Below are positions 1 through 12,849 of a stretch of DNA of 64,000 nucleotides, in pieces. The first letter of the stretch is position 1. Each line of letters opens with the position of its first letter. A program made the translations under genes and the position numbers. The notes below the pieces were generated by a model. It was not told where the DNA came from. It saw only the letters and a program-made list of their open reading frames with translations, and ran no database searches. Source of the DNA: Taenia hydatigena (taxonomy: Eukaryota > Platyhelminthes > Cestoda > Cyclophyllidea > Taeniidae); contig JADWOT020000447.1 of assembly GCA_036345935.2 (NCBI GenBank), forward strand, positions 1 to 64,000, read 5' to 3'.

Positions 1-2148
1 CTAAGCATTACATGTCTTACAAATGAACTGCACTTCTTTGAAACGCGAGCAGCCTAACACTTTATGCCCAATTCCAAACAATTATAGATTAGATGAACAA
101 AATGTGGCGCATTCTGGTTTTTCTCAAATGCACAATCTTAGTCCAGCTGCATGGCACGAAACGTTATAGTTGCAAAGGAGATCTACGTTTTTGGCACCGT
201 AGCAATTTAACAGTCGAGGCTTTATTATGATCGCTTTAAGACCAAAGTGAGAAATTCGTAGAGCACAGGGCACTTGGTCTAATTTGGTATTGCTTCACTT
301 GTGTGATGCCTTACCTATACATTGATCTAAGCTACCAGTTGAAAGCTAATCCCATTCTGACCTTTTCGATGGCGGTGAGCAGCTATTTGGTAATTAAATC
401 CTTTTCTCGCCTTGCCACGAAGGCTTCTAACTATAACTATAGCAATTCTCATGGGACAATTTACTGCTCATTAGTGATTAAAATTTTGGTAATAAGAAGC
501 AAATTCTACTAATTCGGTAAATAGATAGTTTTAGTTAACGCATGACAAGTATGTTAGGAAACCATAAAATGCAATTTATTATTACCTGATTTGTGTGCGA
601 AGAAATGCCAAAGGAGGGACCCTGATCTTGAATTCCTTCGTCAAAGGACTTATGATGAGCGAATTATGCTCCAGTCGGACGCAGTGCATTCTAGTGAAAT
701 TCATGTCCAGTAAATCCATTTTTACCAAGTAATTCATCGTATGCAAGATAAGTCTCCAAAAAAACGCTGCCCACTTTCGCCGAAATTATGTCAATTTAGC
801 GTTGCGATGGCTCCGATTTACCAACGAGGTGGAAAGCAGTTACCGCTGATGACCTTCGAAATGATGAGCGAGTTTGTTGACTTAAAGACTTGTTTCACTT
901 AACAAAATATGCAATCAGCGATTTGCATGCTTCCCAAAAACTATAAAGAGCATGTGTATTTATTTTTGATCTCAGATGATACGTGATGTATTTCAATTAA
1001 CGTGCAGGACAAATTGATTTGGTTTTTTGATATTTTATTGGATTAAAATCTGTCACTCATCATACGCGTGTGCTTATATCCAGTAAACATTCCATTTTGT
1101 TTATTTCTGCTTTTAAACGAAATTCGGAAACAGCGTCTTCTATCCATTCTTCTCGAAACCAACTCTACTTTGCACCAATCTGTACCTACGAATTAATACT
1201 GCAGGTAAAAGTAATCCTAGCTACACCATTTGAAAGCGTTTTTCGAGCAAGATGTAGACGCGCAACAGGTCAAAACACATTAGGGGGTGACATAATGTTT
1301 CCACCAACAGCTGCTCAACATACACGTAGAACGTATTGTTGCGTTAAGCACTAGTGCAATACTTAATTCTTTGAATGCGCTTTGTAGGCCAGAGGCGAAA
1401 GGTCAATCTGAACCACGTGACGGAGTAGCGTGGAGACTCCCTGGAGCGTTACACGTCCCCGGCCTGAACTCCATATCTCGCCTAGCTGTATTCATCACCC
1501 CCTTTATATGTTAAAGATGTCTAAACGCACACAGATTTCTACTATCAAGGGTAACCAGGAGGGAGAGGAGGAACCCTCTACACTAGACTATACAGCATTC
1601 TCTTTACTGTGGCAATGCTTTCCTTAAAATAGACGAGGAATGCACGTTTAATCTAATAATGCTCTTACTTATTTCCTGACTGTGCTTGTTTTGTTCGAAA
1701 GCATACTACAATTCAATATTATTCTAGCACGGTTTATGAGCGTCGGTAATTTATTCATGGACTGTTGCTGTAACACAATTTGCTATCCATACAAGTTGTC
1801 GTACGAGGTAGACAAGAGATTTAGGAAAACCGGCATCATTTTTATGGTTAGGCTCCTTTCACGACTTTGCCACGTCCTCCGAGCGGATCAGCATAACATC
1901 TTAAGGCTTTCAATCGTTATTATTAATAAAATTAGACTAAGGGGAATATCGTAAAAGTGTGAAGGCACTGTCACACTTTATTAGGTTGGGTCAGGTTTGG
2001 CTCATCAGCTGCAAGAATTTGGCAAAACATTGAAATGAGAGCCTTAGTGTGTAGTTTGACTGACTATTGCAAGCGGCTGCACTGATTGCGAAGTCCTGTA
2101 GGTTGATGTGTAGCATGTCGAGGATCCCTCGAATGCCAGGAGGCAAGC

Positions 2149-2226
2149 TCACACAACTAAGGCAGTATGGCCACCTTTGTCCCTGACCGATACCGGTAGT
2201 TCAAACAAACAGAGCACTGCAGGATG
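2149..2226 (-). repeat. Short dispersed repeat, copy 1 (partner at 3,751-3,836)
   Basis: CCGGTAGTTCAAACAAACAG at 2,190 matches ACGGTAGTTCAAACAAACAA at 3,796, with flanking similarity (GGCCACCTTTGTCCCTGACC against GACCACCTCTGTGACCCTGA). About 75% identity by eye. Orientation of the element is unknown. Confidence 0.6.
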
Positions 2227-3750
2227 GGTGGGTCGATACGCAGCAATTCCTTTGTCTGAAAGGTAGATTCTTCTACTTTGCCAACTTTTTGATCCACATT
2301 GCTCACGACTAGTTGTTGGGAGAAATAAAAGTTGGGGAGAAGGGTGCTCTCCTTCCTTCCAAGTCACTTCTAGGAACTTGCTCACGACTCTTCAACTAAC
2401 GCGTTTTTGGCGGCGTCTTCTTATGACACAACACCACTGTCTCATTTGTTATGCAAGAGAGTGCTTTTATTAACAAAATAAATGCAGACAGATGCCTCTC
2501 TTCTACTTCCTTTCCTTCTCGACCTCTTTTTGCAATCGCCCCCGTCTGTGTGCAACCCCCTACTCCAGTCAATGTCCGATCAAATATCCACCCCGACGTG
2601 CAACTCCTACTGAGCGCTGATTCAGTAGCAATTACATTCCACCTTCAAAGCATTGCAGCAGAAGAGACTGTTGGCAGGTTGACATCGCATGGGATAATGG
2701 AGTTAAGACAGCAATTGTCCTCCTTCTCCTCCGCCTGAACCTTGTTGGTGATACACTAACGAAGCATGCACACTACTAGTTGCCGCTATTAAAACTGATT
2801 TGTTTAGAATGCATACAGTTCGCAAGTTGGAGCCTTACATTCTTCTAGTGGGGGTTGTGCTGATGTACTTTGAGTAGGCATGGATGTACACATTTTCATC
2901 TCACTTATCTTGAAAGTAGAGGAGGACAAAATAACTCACAATGGGAAACAGTGCTTCCTCAACGAGGTATGGAGGTAGCGGGCTTACGTGTTGAGAAGGT
3001 AACAATGCCGCATTTATTGTGATGGAGAGGGAAGAGGGTATCGCGAACAGCACGCCACGCTACCCCTACAAGGATGTTTCCAAAGGCAATTTCACAAATT
3101 CCTCTCCGTGCAATATTTCTCAGTTAGCGAGCTCTGCATGGTCAATGGCAACTTATCGCGCTTAAACTCTTGAGCTTAGTAAAGATGTGCACACTATCTT
3201 CATCTTCCTCCCCACAGGCCTTCACTTCTACTTTCAAAGATTAGGCACTGACTACTGCGTTGTCGTCGTAGTCGTCAGCTGCAGAGGATACGATGCGGAT
3301 ACTGATTACCACTGACTGAAAGCATACCTACTGACCCCCATCTCCCTCCTCTTCATTTTCTTTCTTTTCCTTTTTCCCTTCTTTTAGTGTAGAATACAGT
3401 CAATTGGTTTAAAAGCAGTTTCCAACACCCCTCACCAGATGTGACAACATTTAGAAACGCCGTACTTTACAAGGGGCATGGTCTGATTTAAGTCTTCTAT
3501 ATGCACGCAAGTAACGCGACAACCCAAAGTATACGCATACACGCAATTCAAGAGTGACAAGGCTATAATCCTAGCTCCCTTTAACCTCAAATACTTTTTG
3601 AACTTCACCGCACAAGCAACGACTTCGCAATGGCAATGGCTGTAGCGACTCGAGGCTAACTCGAAGGCAAAAGAAGGCAGAATACTGGGGTGGAATGTGT
3701 ATATATTCAACGAGCAGAGGGAAATAAGCTGCTGATATGGAACAGAGGCC

Positions 3751-3836
3751 AGCCTACGCAGCTACGGCAATGTGACCACCTCTGTGACCCTGACTGATAA
3801 CGGTAGTTCAAACAAACAAAGTACTACAATGGCACT
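3751..3836 (-). repeat. Short dispersed repeat, copy 2
   Basis: Direct copy of 2,149-2,226, 1.6 kb downstream. No coding meaning seen. Confidence 0.6.
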
Positions 3837-4944
3837 TAAAATCAAACCAAGTAACGTGTTATGATACCTGGCCAGATTAATTTATGAAATCAAACTAAGT
3901 ATGGTGTTACCAATGCGCACGATTTTGACTTACCAGGGCAGAATGTTTGAGGGCACGTTTTGCTCAATTAATACATCTATTGCCTCTTTAAGATATTTGC
4001 CTGCACATTAGAGGAGGAGGACTAGAACGCAGTCCAGCAGGGACCCACAATAAGTTTACTTGCCTTCTACGGTATTTTAACACCCTTTCCAGTGCTCACC
4101 AGTGCGTTACTTGGTTTTTAAACTGACCTCTAACTCAATTTAAGGACAAGTGTTTTCGATGCGACCCTTATTTAGAATTACACTTGTACCTTTTAGAAAC
4201 AAACAGAATGTTTCGTTTACCGTTTTTTGTTACTCTACGTTAATAGTTTTAGGATTTTGAATTTTTATGTTCTCAATGCATTTAAATTTGCCCTTTGGAT
4301 CACATATTTTCGTACCTCGTTTTAATCTTACTATTATGTGGTGAACTAACCCAATTCCTTAGTGCATTTGACATCGCATATTTGTCATTTTTTACTAGCG
4401 TACCCTTATTTGTCACAGGTTATGCATGCAACTTTAATTTTCCATTTTCAAATTTTCGCCTTTAAGGTCGTTGGTCGTCTGGCGGCGTTGCAAAGGCCAT
4501 GCCGATCGTTTGCCTGTGTACCAGGACTTAAGTTTGCTTAAAAAATGTAAATTCTTGTTGAAAAGTTATGTATAAGCTATCAAAAAAATTGAAGCTGCAC
4601 TAAATCACAAACAAAAGCACGTTGCCCTAAGCTTTATAAACCAACTGGGAAACAAACACCAAGCTTGACGATGGTCTAGGCAAACGCTAACTCGCTACTT
4701 AAATTGCAAAAATATTAGCTAAGGACTCTTGCAATCTTATTTTAACGCGTTCTTACACCTGGGATTTGTTGCTAGTTTTGTTACTTACGTTTGCCAAGTA
4801 TTTTATTTTGACAACATTGTTACTTTGCAAATCTGTCACTTAGAGCAAAAGCTAGGCATTTTAAACAGTTTTCTGCTTGTTAAAATGCACAAAAATCAGA
4901 TGTCGATTTGTTTTATCGAACAGCATTAAAATGGTTAACTGGAT

Positions 4945-5032
4945 TTGTGCGCGAAGTACGTGGCGGTGTTTGTTTTGGTGGTCGCTATTTTCGGCTGATG
5001 GGATTTAATTCGCTCGAACAAGTTGAAAGCCG
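4945..5032 (+). other. Candidate first (noncoding) exon with strong splice donor
   Basis: A CpG-containing stretch (GTGCGCGAAGTACGTGGCGG) ends AAAGCC-G followed at 5,033 by GTAAGTAT, a near-perfect donor. From here on the + strand becomes rich in G and T up to about 12.9 kb, as seen in transcribed introns. No TATA box was identified. Inference only. Confidence 0.25.
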
Positions 5033-6497
5033 GTAAGTATCTGATATATTTTACTGTTTTTAGTTTGATATGTGTTATTAGGCCCTTTTCATGTCGATTG
5101 GCTTCCTTCATACGCCTACATGCTAGTGTAAACGCAAGGGTCACGTCCACTTTTTTCTTTGCAATGCTGCAAGCGAGAATTTGGGATTGCTATGGCATTT
5201 TGTAATCGGTTCGTTCTTTGATAACGGTGAATTTGGCTTAGTGAGACAATTTTGTTAAGAAGTGTGTCAGTTCCACTGAGTACTTGGTTCCTATTCATTA
5301 TTTTCTTGCTCATAGGCATTCATTATACCTGCATGCCTTTCAATCCATTCCCTTTATCCGCTTGCATACTAGGTAGATGTTGAAGAGGTAGATGCAGATC
5401 CTGTCAAGACTTCTTCTTTTGCCAAGAATGGCGACATTATCTGTCAGCAATGAGTGCGGCTCCCGCCTTCACATGTTCCTCGGGTGGGATTGGATTGCTG
5501 TAATTGAATTTTAGCCGTCCGTTTTGTACAGCTATAGGTTCGATTTGCGTTCTCATTTAGGGTAGAAGCAAGCTTTTATCATCTGTAGATCCTTTCGCAT
5601 TTCATGTGGGGTAAAAGGTGCGTTATTTTCATTGCTATGATATCCGTGTTGGTGGGTCACACTTACATATATGGAGGGCGTAAGACACCTGGGGACTTCA
5701 CTGCCCATTGACTTGGAGACGAGGGTTATTTTTGTGCTGGTGTGATCTTTGCGAAACGTGTTGTGTGGAGGGAGGGCGTCGGTGATGGCTTAATGGTGGG
5801 CTCAGCTTTGCCGACATGATTTGGTGTCTGGGCGAGGTAGATGTAATAGAGGCGAAGGAGTGACTAGTGGAAAGCATTCGCATCACTACGCAGATTGTTC
5901 TTTGCAGCAGTCTTAAATGCTTGCTTGTCGAGGTGTTTTCTCCTATTATTAGTTATGTTCGGAGACGTCAGCTTTGCAGCGTATTAGACATTCGCGCATC
6001 GACTCTTCCTTTGTTTGCTTTTTTCCTTTTCGGATGCTACAGAATTACTGTGGTGAGGTAACATTTGATGAGTCTGTGGAACGGTAGGTAGTACGAGCTC
6101 GTGAAGTCATTGTCGGAGGCGTCCTCGTGTTGGTCGTGCGATGTGGATGTCGGGATGGACGATAGCGGTGTGTGTTGGATGGCATAGCGGTATGTGTGAG
6201 AAGGGTGGGAAGGGCGTGGGCGCATACTCAATAGACTAACTGGAGTGTAACACTGATGGGCTGGGTTCGGAGGGGTGGGTTTACTTTTCACGTTGATGAA
6301 TTGCGCTGGTGATTGTGTTAACACCGAAAATGTGGAGAGGACGAGAAGGAGGGGTGTTCCAGAGCTTTTTTTCAGACGTACCGTAGGTGCCCTTCTTTTC
6401 TTTTCTTACTGTCTACTAACTGTTTTGTTGCACGTGAGTCTACGCATATTAATAATATTGTCAAGATCGTCTAGGGCTCGATTTTAGTTCCGCAAAC

Positions 6498-6519
6498 GTG
6501 TGTGTGTGTGTGTGTGTGT
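6498..6519 (+). repeat. (GT)11 microsatellite
   Basis: Eleven GT units in a row inside the G+T-rich domain. Confidence 0.97.
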
Positions 6520-6904
6520 ATAGGGATCCCTTTTTTGTTAATGAGGTTCGCGAAAGAAAATCTGATGAGTTTTGGTTGTTTGTTGGATGGCAACGCTTTT
6601 TCGCGTTGGTTCTCTGTGCTGAACAATGGAGTAGAGGAGATTGATTGAAGTAGGTAGGTGGGTGGGGTGTTGTTTGAATAAGGAAGGAATGATGTTGTGG
6701 TCGTGAATGAGGCCTCACTTGGTGGGAAGAAAGCCGAGGAGAAGTTACCAAGCACTTGGCTTTACATGGTGCTGAAGTGGTCGCAGGTCCAAAGTACGAA
6801 GAAAGGGAATTTTCACTTCCTCTGGCGCATTATTATGTGGTAGGCATGGGCACCTGAGTGAGTGTATGCAAGACTTGTAAGTGCAGTATTTATGTGCTGT
6901 AATA

Positions 6905-7120
6905 GTCGGCCTCTGACCAACACTGGCTGCCTCACCACTGCCACCGTCGCCGCCATTGTTCGCAACGCTGATTACGTGCTGCTTCTCAACGTCGTCGTCA
7001 ATTACGGACTCATCAGGCTGCCCGTCGACAATAACATGCATCGTTGTCGACGGTGGCAATGACGGCATGGAGGAATGTGGGCGTGGAAGTCGATCCATGG
7101 GAAGCCACTGGGACTACACC
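6905..7120. other. Composition island, possible coding segment, strand uncertain
   Basis: Inside G+T-rich surroundings this stretch is rich in C and CpG on the + strand. Open frames exist on both strands: + (SSSITDSSGCPSTITCIVVD, no Met) and minus (6,745-7,098, with VIVDGQPDESVIDDDVEKQ and NNGGDGGSGEAASVGQ). An exon is plausible but strand and frame cannot be fixed by eye. Confidence 0.25.
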
Positions 7121-8391
7121 AAGGGCCTTTGAACTCATCGCTGTCGACGGCGACAGCTGAGGTGTCGAAGCAAATATTGGAGGCGTGATGAATGCGATTG
7201 AGAGTTCCCTTGCCCCTCCTTAGTGTGGACTACTTCTTCACACAGGATATAAGCAGGCGGGCAGCGCAGTAGTGTGCTTGGAGGAGGGCCTCAACACCAT
7301 GGAAGAATGGGTGCGGCGTGTGTGGCTGCGTGAACGCCAGGCAGGCGGGTGAGCGGGCGAGAGTGAAGGGAGAGGAGGACGGTACCTTGGTAAGTGCTTT
7401 CCCATGGGACAGCGTATTTTGTACAAGTTGATTGAGATCCTATCATAGGCCTAAAATTACACCACCTTTGCTTGTTCTGTTTTGTTGATTCTTTCAAGCT
7501 AAGGTAGTAGTAAGATTTTGAGGCCTTTTGACAGTAACAACAACAACGGTATGGCGTGAGGCGAAGCTGATTTTAGGCTACATTATTAAGAGCCTTCATA
7601 CGATGCATTGGTCTTTCACGGCATCCATATATGTGAGCGTTGAGTGGGATGACCTATTGCTGGGGTGTGGTTGTTAATTTTCAGGGGAGGGAGGAGGAGG
7701 AAGCGAAAATGCTCCACGATTTAATGTCGCACTTGCTTCCGCCCATTGTATCATTCATAGTTCACGCCATATGGAAACGTTCTAACACCTACAAATTGTT
7801 TTGTCCACATCACTGCTAGGTTTATAGCCATCAGTCGCTTAAGATTGCGTCTGTGACTCTGCGAAGTTGCACCACTGATCAGGTGCGAAAATGAATTTTG
7901 AACTTTAATGACTGGAAGAAAGACATTCGATAAGGACAGCACCAAAGACGGGGCCGGTAAGACGAGGGATTTGTGCAGTGCTTTTTGTCGAAATTCCCCA
8001 GAGGAGAATAGGGCGATAGTAACCCGAGCAACCCAAGTTCGCGATAAAGTCCTTTAGCTCTGACCCATCTGTCCAAAGTATTTTGAGGCAGAAGACGAGG
8101 AGACAAACGGGGAGTGCGCTACATCTCTATCCATTGTGTAATAATTATGTCGACAGAGGCCACCCTTTCACTACCCACAAGGACTGTATCGATGCTCTGT
8201 CATCTAAGTTAATAAGTTTATAACAAAATAACCAGTCTGCTTGAAGGTAGAGATTCAGTTCTCACATGTGGTGCATAATGTTTTGATATCCTTCTCTAGA
8301 ATAAATGCAGCTTTCTGTTAATAGGATGCGATTTTTGTAGCTGCATATCGATTGTCAACTAGTCAATTTTCGAATATGAACTGTATTTTGT

Positions 8392-8975
8392 TTGCATACA
8401 CTCACAAAGATAAATTTTAGCAGTTGTTCTAGGGCCACGCTTGATGGTGTGCTTTGTGTATTTTCAAAAATTCCTGAGATTGGAGGATATTTGCTCGACA
8501 GTGGTCCTTTAAGTTTGGCAGTTCCAATGTCATCGGTCGTGTTTGGTATGTCTTACGATGTGGTGGGCACGTTGCGTGTTTCAATTGCGGCACTACTTTG
8601 GCCTGATAAGCTTTATCAGTTCAGAAAGGATGAAAACTGTTTCATTGTAGGCTTCACGTGAGGCCAATGATGGTCCAAGCCTTAAGGGCGACAAGAATGT
8701 ACTTGTCTGTAGTGACGCATCAAATATGCTGCAAGGAATTGCTGAAAAATGCCGAATTTGAAGTTGGAGTTCTCCATTGCTCTCTCTATTCCTGTCTAGA
8801 AGTTGGTGTGATCTGTGCTGCGTCTCAATGGATTCGTTGTATATCCTTTTCCGAAGTCGGTTTACAAATACAATGTGACGACTACATTTTCCAAATTGTT
8901 ACAATAACCGTACCGGTCGAATTTGTCGTGCTGATTGGACGCAGATATGGCTGCAGTGCCCCTACGAGAGGGTAG
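8392..8975 (+). other. Two consecutive open frames, unknown
   Basis: A frame of 89 codons (ending LYQFRKDENCFIVGFT) ends at a TGA lying within a donor-like CAC-GTGAGG, and a second frame of 105 codons overlaps it. They contain a Cys-rich part (VLHCSLYSCLEVGVICAA). No family recognised; it lies within the G+T-rich domain and may hold an exon. Confidence 0.18.
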
Positions 8976-10479
8976 TTGAATATTTTTTTCTCCACTACAG
9001 TAGACGCGATCCGAACAAGCCTAGACCAACGTCGTAAAGATTCTGGTGCTACCGCGGCGTCGGCGTGCGGCCCACTCCATCGTCGCTCAGCGTATCAATC
9101 CGCCGCCTTGATTGGCATTGTTTCTTTAAGTTTCAGTCTGTTCCTGCAGACTTGAGGATGTTCCTCGAATGGAGTATTTGGTGACGCAAGTGATAGGTGG
9201 ATGCAAACATCGAATTTTACTGCGTAGAATGGGGGAGACTGAACAAAAGAAGCAGTGCATCAGCCATGTTTCCTTCAAGTCTGCAAAGGACAGGTATTTC
9301 TTTGAGGCTGTGCCACCATCGAAAGGCGTTTTTACGAGCAGCGTTCGCTGATGGAATTTTGTTGAAACTGTTGGAGGACTGCGAAGTAGGGTGCAAGTGG
9401 TGCCGCGTCGTGACCCCTGTGCTGTGGAGTGGTAGGCGAAAGGGCCATGTAAACGAGTGTGGTGGCTATGATTGCAGGGAGGAGGTGACTCGCCGATTGA
9501 TAGGTACGTATAAATGCACGTTTATTTATATCTGTAAAGTCTCTATTTATGCATACCATTTGCTTTTTATGCACTTCGATGAGGTGTGACGCCTTAGTGC
9601 GAGGTGTAGCCCTTTACGTCGGCCACAGTCACTGGGTATTTTATGGGATTCCAGCGCTGGTTTAGGAGTAACTGTGTCTCTCCTCCCCCATTTTCTACTT
9701 GTTCCACTTGTTTGTTGTCATCAGGTGTTTGGGTGTCTTAATCCAGCAGTGGTATGCTTTAATTGTTGACAATTCTAACTTTTGTGCTCATTTACATCTA
9801 GTCATGCAAATGTGAATCGGCAAGCTTTAGGCTTCGCCTTTTTATTTACTCGCGCTCTTTTCGCTTATCTGTTAATAGGGTTATTTGGTTGGTAGAGGTT
9901 CGGGTAGATAGACAGGCGAAGGTGAGACGATCTACTTAATTCGTTGTTCATGGACATATCCGCCAAGTTATCTCCACCAGCTTTACTTCAGGGGTATGTG
10001 GTGTGACGTTGGAACGTTTATGCAGTCCTGCCTGATGTGAGTGGTCGTGCCGCCTCATCTGCGTTAGAACATTTGACTGTCGGAGGTGCTAAAATTAACA
10101 CCTCTCTGACGCCCTCACGACGCACTTTTCCGGGTGCATTGCTTCATCTTGATTGCATTATTTCTGCTAAGAATGCTTAGGACGGAAGTTGCTCACAGTG
10201 GAAAGGAATGGGATGCTTTGCCACGTCAGCTGTCTTGTTTACGTACGGTACTTGTTCCATTTTTTAAGGACACGCGCACACATGGCAGGTCTATTGTACA
10301 TACTGTTGATTGACTGAGTGCTGTCATACTTGTGTCCGATGCAGTGGAGCTGTAGGTGCACTGGGTAGTTTGGGGGGAGGGAAGGGGGAGGGGGGTGTCA
10401 TCGGCATTGACATGCCCAAGTTATAGGGGCAAGTGGTGCACACGGGCCTCCAACCCTGTATTCCAGAACTTGACGATAA

Positions 10480-11360
10480 TGCGACGCAGACATGGACAAA
10501 GGCCCGGTGTGGTCCAGTTTGCACCCTAGTTCTGCGCATTATTTGGCTTTGTGTCTGTCGCACGAGTGCTTTTTTTGCGGTGCGCCCCCTTTCCTGTGGT
10601 GCATGTATAGCAGTGATGAGAAGCTGGATGGGACAGTCGTCGCACGTAGCGTCTTGTGCCCGCCTTTCCTTCTGATCATGGTATCCTTTTCTTCCATCAC
10701 ACCTATCATGGGTGTTGTTTCGAGACGATTACTTTGCGAATTATTTTATTATTTTTTTTGCGTCGCTGTTCCTTTTTGTTCACTTGTTCGGTCATTTAGT
10801 AGAGATGTGGAGGTAGAGTCTAGGTGAGGCGGTAAAGCTAGCGTCGGCTGTCCAATGACTTTACGTCATTGCGTTTATCTCAATCTCTTCATCCGCCGAC
10901 CCACCTACGTACCCGCCTATTAGTTGGTTTTTCCGACCTGCAAAACGTGTGGCGGTAAATTTGGGTTACATGCGGTAGACATATGAGACTGACCGAGACG
11001 GACTTGTCCATAGTGTTCATATAAAGGATTAAAGTGGTGGACGATGAAAGTACTGTGGTTGCAAGAATGTAGGTGCTGCCGAAAATGAAATGCATCAATG
11101 CTGAAAGGTTGGCTAGGCCGCACTAGAGACCCATGGACGTCGAAGTGAAGTGGGTCATGTCAGTGCAGAGCTGTGCCGATGCCCTTTTGTGTGCCCCTGA
11201 ATCCATTTTCCTACAAAGCGCGGGGAATGGCTACTCTAACGAGTAAGTACATTATCTGCTGCACAAGACTTGGTCTTCAAGTAGGGGATTGCGCAAGACG
11301 GTGTTGACTGGTTGGGTGTTCAAAATCATCAAGCGCATGCAATGGAGTTGTGTACCTACT
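10480..11360 (+). repeat. Repeat block A, outside copy
   Basis: Homologous over its whole length to 23,070-24,065: it shares GTGGTCCAGTTTGCACCCTA, CAGTGATGAGAA, GTGCTGCCGAA and ACGTCGAAGTGAAGTGGGTC. No open frame is conserved among copies. This copy sits outside the palindrome in the G+T-rich domain and is the most GC-rich version. Confidence 0.82.
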
Positions 11361-12309
11361 AAGTATTTTTTTGGCGTTTCAGATTTACGTTCCGTTGTGA
11401 ATTCGTTTTTCTGTGCTACCTTTGCCTTGAGCCTATAATTGCTTGCCATTCTTAAAGGGGGATTTTTCGAGTAGATCTCATGCGTTTTATTCGTGCTAGT
11501 TCCTTGTTTCATTCCCTGGGTGACTCCTCGATGTGTACTGTTTTTTTCTCATAGTGATCCCTGCGATTTTCACTCCCATTTTCAGCTTCGTCCTAAGTCA
11601 TAGACGGATTTAGCGTGTGTAGTATTTTTTATAACCTATGAATCCAGCGTTTGTCTTCATGTGGTAAGACGAATGCTTGTGGTCTACATTTCATTTTCGC
11701 AAAGCATATGGAAATGTTTGATCCTAATTGCAATCCAGCTGACGACGACGACTACCACCAGACCGCAGCACGTGTGTAACGTGGTGTACAGAAGGGACAG
11801 TTTCATGGTTATCGTATCACTTCTGCTTTCTACACATTCCGATTGTGATGTCCTTTTGGGTGGATACAGGATAGGAGAGGATGCTTAAATAGGAGGCGCA
11901 CCTGAAGGCATTGAGTAGTTGTGTCAGGCAGGCACTGGGAGTTGTGAAGTTTACTTAACAACACTGTGTGGGTGAAATGAAAACCAACAATTTCGGGATA
12001 TCCACTGGCTGATAGAGGTCTACACCTTTCAAGTGTCTAATTGCTGACTAGGTTGACGCCTCCTGCTTATATTGGTATCCACGATTGTAGACGCCCCCTT
12101 TCACAAGAAATTGTCTATCACTGCATTTCGTCGTACACAGGCACTGGCACTGGTCTGTGCCATTCTTGATAAATGATGTCTATTTATTGTGCGACGTGAC
12201 CCATTTCTTACTACTTCACGCGATATTACCAGTACCTCTGTTTAGATCTTATTTCCTTCTTATTTATCGAGGCTTTACCCAACCCATGCTTGCTGTTTAC
12301 GTTTCGCAG

Positions 12310-12461
12310 GTTCAAATGTCGATGATGTGTGGATTGAATGCAGACGAGAAGCCCAGTGCCTAAAGCGGACTGTGATTGTAATTTGTCGGTGTGGAATCAC
12401 CGTTACCATCGTGAAGTCCATGAAAACCACGCGTCAAGAGGGAAATGGGACACTGAAATGA
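12310..12461 (+). CDS. Candidate terminal coding exon, unknown product
   Basis: A pyrimidine-rich tract and acceptor (GTTTACGTTTCGCAG) precede an open frame reading SNVDDVWIECRREAQCLKRT and ending GNGTLK, then TGA at 12,459-12,461. It needs no internal Met because it would be joined by splicing. Downstream, AATAAA stands at 12,820 followed by a GT-rich stretch, as expected for a 3' end. The product is not recognised, and other exons of the same gene are not identified. Confidence 0.28.
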
Positions 12462-12819
12462 TCACCTCTGTCTTCTGGCAGCACTTTGATGTTGAACGGC
12501 ACGCTCTCTAAATCCTGAATCCCCACTGTTCCTGATACCTACATCTCCCTATCCAAGCTGTGATGATATCTCCACAGTGTTGTTTGTTCCCGTTCATTTT
12601 CATCATTAGCAAATTTAAAAATGTTACTCATTTGTGTGTGTTTCTTCGCAAACAGTGGAACATGAGTATTGAGTGAGTTTGCACAGATGATGCTAAATTT
12701 GCTTGTTGATCGACGTGGCTGAGGCGTGTGAGGTGGGGTGGTCCACTGTAATATGCCAGAAGCGTCTTTAGATTGTGGTGGGAGTGCAGCAGTCACATTT
12801 TGCTATGACCGAATCACTA

Positions 12820-12825
12820 AATAAA
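12820..12825 (+). terminator. Candidate polyadenylation signal AATAAA
   Basis: AATAAA followed 20-50 bases later by a G/T-rich element (TTTTGTGTTGATTGGTGAGT). It coincides with the end of the G+T-rich domain. Such hexamers are common by chance, so the support comes from the position. Confidence 0.3.
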
Positions 12826-12849
12826 GATGGCTTTTTAGCGCACCACTTT

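Larger units (their letters stand above)
1..4900. other. No recognised gene
   Basis: Apart from the short repeat pair at 2.15 and 3.75 kb I see no gene, RNA gene or known element. Open frames are short (95 codons or less), not repeated and without convincing splice sites. Confidence 0.6.

Noticed and set aside
6461..6755. Minus-strand frames with THTHTHT repeats
   Set aside because: They are produced by the (GT)11 microsatellite.
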